Source: an uncultured Pseudomonas sp. (GTDB taxonomy: Bacteria; Pseudomonadota; Gammaproteobacteria; Pseudomonadales; Pseudomonadaceae). Taken from it: a DNA stretch of 12,095 nt. Below are positions 6,689 to 12,095 of this stretch, piece after piece (within the stretch, counting starts at the first letter, position 1; each line of letters starts with the position of its first letter). The notes under the pieces are model-generated. The model saw nothing but the letters and a program-made list of their open reading frames with translations. It had not been told where the DNA came from and ran no database searches. Made by a program: the position numbers and the translations under genes. The stretch is from positions 1-12,095 of the forward strand of contig NZ_CAMPHN010000131.1 in the NCBI RefSeq assembly GCF_946885885.1, read 5' to 3'.

Positions 6689-7912
6689 TCACTCCGCCTC
6701 GGACGTACTCAGCCACTGCGCCAGGCTGTCGCCGAACAGCGCCTCCTGCTGCTCATGCAAGGTATGCAGGGCGGTTCGCAGCGCCGGATACCAAGGCTCG
6801 TCCAGCTGCTCCGGCAGGTGACTCAACTGCGGCAACGGCCAGGGGCTGCGGCTCAATAGCTGCTGCAAGCTGTAATGGCTGAGGTCGCGGCTCAACACCC
6901 AGAATCCCGCACCGGCCGGGGCGATCAGGTGCTGCTGCTCGAGAAACTCCAGCATCTCCTCCCATTCGAACTCCGGCAATAACCAGCCATGGCGCTGCAC
7001 ATCGCGATAGCGCACCTTGAGGCCGGACTGCTGACGCATATAGAACACCCGCAAGATGCCCAGCAAGACCAGCAACCTGGGCAGCGCACGCTTGCGCCAT
7101 TGATGGGGCGTGCCCAGGTTGCACACCAGCTCGGCGCCCAATAGCACCAGCACCCACGAGAGATAGATCCACAGGAGAAACAGCGGCACAGTGGCAAAGG
7201 CGCCGTAAATCAATTGATAGCCCGGAAACATCTGCACGTAGAGGCCGAACAGCGACTTGGCCACCTCGAACAGCAGGGCGGTGAACAGCCCGCCCAACAA
7301 TGCGTGACTCAAGCGCACCTGCGCATTGGGCACGGTCGCGTATAGCAGGGTAAAGGCCGCGATGCTCGATAGCATGGGCATGACGTTCAATATCGCCTTG
7401 AACCCGAGCAATGCATCCGGCCCGGAAATCAACGACAGCGATGCGACGTAAGTGCTGATGGCGAAACCGCTGCCGAGCAGAATCGGCCCCAAGCTCAAAA
7501 TCGCCCAGTACAACAGAAAGCTCGAGGCGCCGCGACGCGGTTGGCGCACCCGCCAGATGGTATTGAAGGCTTTTTCGATGGTGACCAGCATCAGGAATGC
7601 GGTAACCGCCAGCACGACCACCCCGACCCAGGTCAATTGCCGGGCTTGGGCGGTGAAATCGCTCAGGTACTGCTGGACCAACTCGCCGGCGGACGGCACG
7701 AAATTGCGGAAAACGAAACTTTGGATCTGCTCGCCCGTGCCCTGAAACACCGGCACCACGGAGAGCATGGCGAAAGTCACCGTCATCATCGGCACCACGG
7801 CGAACAAGGTGGTGTACGTCAGGGCGGCGGCATTATTGATACAGCGGTCGGCGATAAAACGACGCAGCAAAAAGCGCCAGAAGTCCATCCAATCATTAAC
7901 GCGCTGAAGCAT
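6689..7912 (-). CDS. YihY/UPF0761 family inner-membrane protein
   Basis: The 407-aa protein belongs to the YihY family, once misnamed ribonuclease BN; true RNase BN activity was later assigned to another protein, so no nuclease role is implied. Six membrane segments are visible at about 34-54, 94-114, 131-152, 172-193, 203-223 and 235-260, with the family's [16 protein letters not shown] stretch at 26-41 and the [18 protein letters not shown] motif at 237-250. Residues 275-407 are a soluble C-terminal extension, longer than the E. coli protein's tail, that may fold as a winged-helix-like unit (310-345) plus helices. Molecular function is not established. The start has an excellent Shine-Dalgarno (AGGAG, 5 nt before ATG). 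It is divergent from arsC across 115 bp, where promoters for both should lie. Confidence 0.93.
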   Translation of the reverse strand: MLQRVNDWMDFWRFLLRRFIADRCINNAAALTYTTLFAVVPMMTVTFAMLSVVPVFQGTGEQIQSFVFRNFVPSAGELVQQYLSDFTAQARQLTWVGVVVLAVTAFLMLVTIEKAFNTIWRVRQPRRGASSFLLYWAILSLGPILLGSGFAISTYVASLSLISGPDALLGFKAILNVMPMLSSIAAFTLLYATVPNAQVRLSHALLGGLFTALLFEVAKSLFGLYVQMFPGYQLIYGAFATVPLFLLWIYLSWVLVLLGAELVCNLGTPHQWRKRALPRLLVLLGILRVFYMRQQSGLKVRYRDVQRHGWLLPEFEWEEMLEFLEQQHLIAPAGAGFWVLSRDLSHYSLQQLLSRSPWPLPQLSHLPEQLDEPWYPALRTALHTLHEQQEALFGDSLAQWLSTSEAE

Positions 7913-7986
7913 GCATTCTCCTTAACCAGCAAACGGCAGCCGATGCGAATCCCTGGCGGGCCGTAAAAACCAAGCGAGCGATGGCC

Positions 7987-7995
7987 TGTTAGAAT
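7987..7995 (+). promoter_or_regulatory. Extended -10 promoter for arsC-wrbA
   Basis: TGTTAGAAT combines a TG extension (7987-7988) with the -10 hexamer TAGAAT (7990-7995), 32 bp upstream of the arsC ATG. No good -35 is seen, which is normal for extended -10 promoters. Transcription would start near 8002, leaving a leader of about 25 nt. Confidence 0.5.
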
Positions 7996-8027
7996 AGCCG
8001 CCATCCGAGACGAGACGCGACCCGCAT

Positions 8028-9382
<1,355 letters not shown>

Positions 9383-9386
<4 letters not shown>

Positions 9387-10069
9387 TAACGCGCTTGGTG
9401 CTGCTGCCCGGCTTGAATGGCAGCAGCACCCTGTTCGCGCCACTGTTGGCGTATCTGAATCGGGGGTTGGAGGTTCAGACGCTGAGCCTGCCGCCCCAGG
9501 GCAAGCAGGATTACCAGACCCTGGCCGACTGCCTGAAAAGCCAACTCGGTGAAAGACCTTTCGTACTGCTCGGAGAATCCTTCTCCGGGCCGCTGGCTTA
9601 TCGCCTGGCGCGGGATAATCAGCCGGGCCTGCGCGGGGTGATATTCGCCGCTTCGTTTCTTAGCCGGCCACATCCGCTGCTGGTGCTGGCGAAGTACCTG
9701 CCACTGCCGAAGAGGTTGTTAAGGCAAAGCAGCCTGCTGCGCCTGCTCTGCGTAGATGAATCGGCCAGCACCGCGCTGATCGAACTGCTGCAGCAGGAAA
9801 TCGAAGCGCTGCCGACCGCGCTGCTACGAGCACGCCTGGCCAGCCTCAATGATCTGCAAGCCCCTACCGGCCGCATAAGCCTGCCTGCACTCCAGCTGCT
9901 GCCGAGCCGGGACCGCCTGGTCACGGGACATGCCTCATCCAGCCTGCAGAGGCATTGCAGCCTGTTACAGCAAGTCATCATCGACGGCCCGCACTTTCTT
10001 CTGCAAAGCCAACCGCAGGCGTGCGCACGGGCTATCGAGGGTTTTATCGAAGCGATGGAGACGAAATAG
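9383..10069 (+). CDS. Alpha/beta-fold hydrolase
   Basis: The 228-aa protein has the small alpha/beta-hydrolase pattern: first strand and oxyanion turn TRLVLLPGLNGS (3-14), nucleophile elbow GESFSG with Ser66, candidate acid Asp177 (SRDR) and catalytic His204 (DGPHF). The elbow reads G-x-S-x-S rather than the standard G-x-S-x-G. No signal peptide is present, so it is probably cytoplasmic; substrate cannot be told (esterase or thioesterase are options). The frame has no ATG near the conserved N-terminus. I chose TTG at 9383, which overlaps the DUF2069 stop by 4 bp and gives the expected MITRLVLLPGLNG. TTG at 9395 or GTG at 9398 would cut into the first strand. GGGGAA at 9375-9380 is close to the start for a ribosome site. 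Translational coupling to the upstream gene is likely. Confidence 0.82.
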
Positions 10070-10081
10070 CTGAAGCCTGCA

Positions 10082-10110
10082 GACAGTAGGCTGGGGGCGG
10101 CCTACCTGTC
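10082..10110. repeat. Hairpin after the hydrolase gene
   Basis: The arms GACAGTAGG (10082-10090) and CCTA-C-CTGTC (10101-10110) form a 9-bp stem with one bulged C around a G-rich 10-nt loop, 13 bp after the hydrolase stop. No T-run follows. It may end or stabilise the arsC-operon mRNA. The remaining 219-bp gap to hda holds the repeat pair described separately and no gene. Confidence 0.45.
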
Positions 10111-10117
10111 AGAGCCA

Positions 10118-10166
10118 TGATGGGTATCGCTACGCTCAGCCTGCGCGGCCCGCACCATCCTACGGG
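10118..10166. repeat. Palindromic interspersed repeat, copy 2 (inverted)
   Basis: The element runs from TGATGGGT (10118-10125) to CCATCCTACGGG (10155-10166). Its ends are the exact reverse complements of the ends of copy 3 (8 bp and 12 bp), so the two lie in opposite orientation, tail to tail, 30 bp apart. Its reverse complement also matches copy 1 at 3501-3522 (18 of 22). This is a short non-coding palindromic element of a type I recall as frequent in Pseudomonas intergenic DNA. Confidence 0.65.
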
Positions 10167-10196
10167 TATTGATTCCCGAGGTCCGCAGATCTATAG

Positions 10197-10266
10197 CCCG
10201 TAGGATGGGTTAGCCGCCAGGGTGATCTTTGGCAAGACAGCGCGTCCTGCGCGGCGTAACCCATCA
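10197..10266. repeat. Palindromic interspersed repeat, copy 3
   Basis: This copy begins CCCGTAGGATGG (10197-10208) and ends ACCCATCA (10259-10266). It folds as a strong hairpin: GATGGGTTA (10204-10212) pairs with TAACCCATC (10257-10265), then GCCGC (10213-10217) with GCGGC (10251-10255) past one bulged G. The 33-bp centre is longer than in copies 1 and 2. It stands 22 bp from the stop of hda and could form the 3' end of the minus-strand mRNA, though no T-run follows. Confidence 0.7.
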
Positions 10267-10288
10267 AGCGATGTCGACCTAGCGGCTG

Positions 10289-10993
10289 TCACCAACCCAA
10301 GGTTTCTTTGAGAAAAGGAATGGTCAACTTGCGCTGGGCTTGCAGGGATGCCTGATCCAGGCGCTCGAGCAGTTCAAAGAGCGAACTCATGCTGCGCTCG
10401 CCGCGGGTCAGGATAAATCGCCCGACATCGTCGCCCAGGTGCAGGCCGCGCCTCGAGGCGCGCAATTGCAGGGCGCGCAGTTTGTCTTCGTCGGACAGCG
10501 ACTGCAGTTGGAAGACCAACGCCAAGGTCAGGCGCGACTGCAGATCCGCCAACTGCACCGGCAATTCGCGGGGCGAGGCGCCGGCCGCCAGAAGCAGACG
10601 CCGGCCGCTGTCGCGCAGGCGGTTGAACAGGTGGAACAAGGCCTCCTCCCAATCGGCACGCCCGGCCACCGCATCCAGATCGTCCAGACACACCAGTTCG
10701 CATTGCTCGAGGTTATCCAGCAAGGCCGGGCCGTAGTCCGCCACCTCGGCCAGCGGCAGATAGACCGCGGGCTCGCCGCGCTGCTCGAAACGCAGGCAGG
10801 CCGCCTGCAACAGGTGGCTGCGCCCCACGCCCTCGGTGCCCCACAGATAAATCAGGCTTTCCGTCCAACCGGCCTGCGCCTCGCACAAACGCTCGACATA
10901 GCCGAGCGCGGCGGCATTGGCGCCGGGGTAGTAGTTGGCGAAGGTGGCGTCGTCGCGCAGACGCACCCCCAAGGGCAGTTGAATAGGTGTCAT
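10289..10993 (-). CDS. hda: DnaA-related regulator Hda
   Basis: Hda works with the DNA-loaded sliding clamp to trigger ATP hydrolysis by DnaA, preventing re-initiation of replication. The 234-aa protein shows the N-terminal clamp-binding peptide QLPLGV (5-10), followed by an F-x-N-x-x-P-G motif (FANYYPG, 18-24) typical of DnaA/Hda. Walker A is GTEGVGRSH (52-60) with Arg in place of the usual Lys, as in E. coli Hda; Walker B is LVCLDDLDAV (100-109). The arginine-finger box is LQSRL (151-155, Arg154), and sensor 2 is in RGERSMSSL (Arg200). The C-terminal QRKLTIPFLKE is an Hda hallmark. The start ATG overlaps the permease stop by 4 bp, so the two are translationally coupled; its own Shine-Dalgarno is weak. 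Confidence 0.96.
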   Translation of the reverse strand: MTPIQLPLGVRLRDDATFANYYPGANAAALGYVERLCEAQAGWTESLIYLWGTEGVGRSHLLQAACLRFEQRGEPAVYLPLAEVADYGPALLDNLEQCELVCLDDLDAVAGRADWEEALFHLFNRLRDSGRRLLLAAGASPRELPVQLADLQSRLTLALVFQLQSLSDEDKLRALQLRASRRGLHLGDDVGRFILTRGERSMSSLFELLERLDQASLQAQRKLTIPFLKETLGW

Positions 10994-12081
10994 GCAGGAC
11001 TCGGGGGCTCATCCGAAGCGCTGGACCGCTCTCCGTAAAGTTCGGAAAGTTTATATAAATCATGCAGATGACGCACTAGCACCATGATTACCGCGGCGAC
11101 CGGCAGGGCCAGCAGCACGCCGGTGAAGCCAAACAGCTGGCCGCCGGCCATGATCGCGAAGATCACCGCGACCGGGTGCAGACCGATGCGGTCGCCGACC
11201 AACCAGGGCGTCAACAGCATGCCTTCGAGCAGCTGACCGACCATAAATACCGCACCAATCGCCAGCAAGGGATAGAAGTCGCCGCCGAACTGGAACAACC
11301 CGGCGGTCAGCGCCGCCCCCAGTCCGACCGCCACGCCGAGATACGGCACAATACTGGCCAGACCGGCGATCAGACCGATCAGCAAGCCAAGCTCCAAACC
11401 GATCAACATCAGGCCGCTGGAATACACCGCGCCCAAGGCCAGCATCACCAACAATTGCCCGCGCAGAAAGGCGCCGAGCACTTCGTGGCATTCGCCGATC
11501 AGCTTCACCACCAGGCCCTCGCGGCGGCGCGGCAGCAGGCCGCGCAACTTGGCGACCAGCAGATCCCAGTCGCGCATCAGGTAAAAACTCACCACTGGCA
11601 CCAGCAGCAGGTTGGCCAACCAGGCCAGCAGCGCTAGGCTCGATTTAGTGGCGTGGGACAGCAGCATGCTGAGGATATCGGTGGTTTTGCCCAAATGCTC
11701 GGAGAGCGACGCCTTGAGCTGATCGAACCGCCAGAAGCCATCGGCAAGGCCGAGCTTCAGCTGGACCCAGGGCAAGGCATCGTGCTGTGCCCAGTCGAGC
11801 ATTTGCGGCGCCAGCTCGTAGAGGCGCACCAATTGCCGGCCCAGCATCGGCACCAGCACCAGCAGCATGGCCAGCAGAATCAGGCCGAACAGCGCGAACA
11901 CCACCACCACGCCCCAGGTCCGCGAGAGCTTGCGGCGCTCGAGGCGATCGACCAGCGGGTCGCCCAGGTAGGCCAGCAAGATACCGACCAGAAAAGGCGA
12001 GAGAATCGGCTGCAGCAAGTACAGCAACCAGCCAAGCAGTAATAGCCCAGCCATCCATAGCCAGCGATTCGAATCGGTCAT
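10990..12081 (-). CDS. PerM-type AI-2E family permease
   Basis: A 363-aa inner-membrane protein of the AI-2E transporter (PerM/TqsA/YdiK) family. Hydrophobic spans lie at about 8-40, 57-80, 148-168, 207-226, 230-262, 270-290 and 300-336. Family motifs include FYLMRDWD (166-173), GQLLVML (208-214), VPYLG (245-249) and the C-terminal TPWLVGDRIGLHP (291-303) with GFTGVLLALPVAA (318-330). Members are proposed secondary transporters; AI-2 export is shown for only some, so the substrate here is unknown. The start has AGGG 6 nt before the ATG, and the gene is complete within the window. It overlaps hda by 4 bp. I recall the permease-hda pair lying next to purM in gammaproteobacteria; that neighbour, if present, is outside the window beyond 12095. 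Confidence 0.93.
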   Translation of the reverse strand: MTDSNRWLWMAGLLLLGWLLYLLQPILSPFLVGILLAYLGDPLVDRLERRKLSRTWGVVVVFALFGLILLAMLLVLVPMLGRQLVRLYELAPQMLDWAQHDALPWVQLKLGLADGFWRFDQLKASLSEHLGKTTDILSMLLSHATKSSLALLAWLANLLLVPVVSFYLMRDWDLLVAKLRGLLPRRREGLVVKLIGECHEVLGAFLRGQLLVMLALGAVYSSGLMLIGLELGLLIGLIAGLASIVPYLGVAVGLGAALTAGLFQFGGDFYPLLAIGAVFMVGQLLEGMLLTPWLVGDRIGLHPVAVIFAIMAGGQLFGFTGVLLALPVAAVIMVLVRHLHDLYKLSELYGERSSASDEPPSPA

Positions 12082-12095
12082 GCTCAGCCCTCCAT

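Noticed and set aside
6677..6691. TGACG-TTTTT-CGTCA mini-palindrome at the end of the YihY-like gene
   Set aside because: The 5-bp stem overlaps the stop codon and has no T-run outside it; too weak to call a terminator.
7541..7966. 141-codon plus-strand frame opposite the YihY-like gene, rich in His/Gly/Gln
   Set aside because: Its repetitive [14 protein letters not shown] composition looks like a metal-binding protein but arises from the complement of Met/Val/Pro codons in a membrane span; there is no ribosome site and it overlaps the divergent promoter region.
10289..10993. Hda Walker A lacking the usual lysine, as a sign of a dead ATPase
   Set aside because: Arg at this place is normal for Hda, as in E. 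coli, so it is not an oddity of this genome.
10340..11038. 232-codon plus-strand frame opposite hda
   Set aside because: Gln/Ala/Gly-rich shadow of hda, whose minus-strand product has every Hda motif.
11653..12042. Gln/His-rich plus-strand frame opposite the permease gene
   Set aside because: The low-complexity HQHQQHGQQNQ stretch is the reverse complement of Leu/Val/Met membrane codons, not a glutamine-rich protein.

Overview
The window is high-GC DNA with bacterial gene density and no mobile element, rRNA, tRNA or CRISPR. Protein families and gene order (proS, lipoprotein/lytic transglycosylase, acyP, TlpA-like, PilZ-like, YihY, arsC, wrbA, DUF2069, hda, perM-type permease) point to a gammaproteobacterium of the genus Pseudomonas or a close relative. 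From memory, the order resembles the Pseudomonas aeruginosa stretch running from proS down to the permease next to purM. I could not run an alignment. It reads as a conserved chromosomal core region rather than an accessory island.

Layout. (1) 221-3494, plus strand: proS (prolyl-tRNA synthetase), a 317-aa outer-membrane-type lipoprotein and a small secreted lytic transglycosylase, tightly spaced and probably one transcript. (2) 3546-4305, minus strand: a TlpA-like thiol-disulfide lipoprotein followed after 4 bp by acylphosphatase. (3) 4336-5745, plus strand, divergent from the TlpA gene: a 469-aa protein carrying a degenerate PilZ-like signature near its C-terminus. (4) 5873-6265, plus strand: a 130-aa unknown protein with a candidate promoter and a clear rho-independent terminator. 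(5) 6314-7912, minus strand: a YihY-family membrane protein and a 68-aa conserved-looking small gene. (6) 8028-10069, plus strand: arsC, wrbA, a DUF2069 membrane protein and an alpha/beta hydrolase, all with overlapping ends, behind an extended -10 promoter. (7) 10070-10288: 219 bp with no gene, holding a hairpin and an inverted pair of palindromic interspersed repeats. (8) 10289-12081, minus strand: a PerM-type (AI-2E family) permease and hda (regulator of replication initiation), overlapping by 4 bp.

The genes do not form one pathway. They cover translation, cell-wall turnover, envelope redox, quinone/arsenate chemistry and replication control. The least understood parts are the PilZ-like protein, the 130-aa and 68-aa unknowns, the lipoprotein, the hydrolase and the repeat family (three copies: one overlaps the stop codon of the transglycosylase gene, two sit back to back between the hydrolase and hda). 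I found no convincing new defence, secretion or biosynthetic system.
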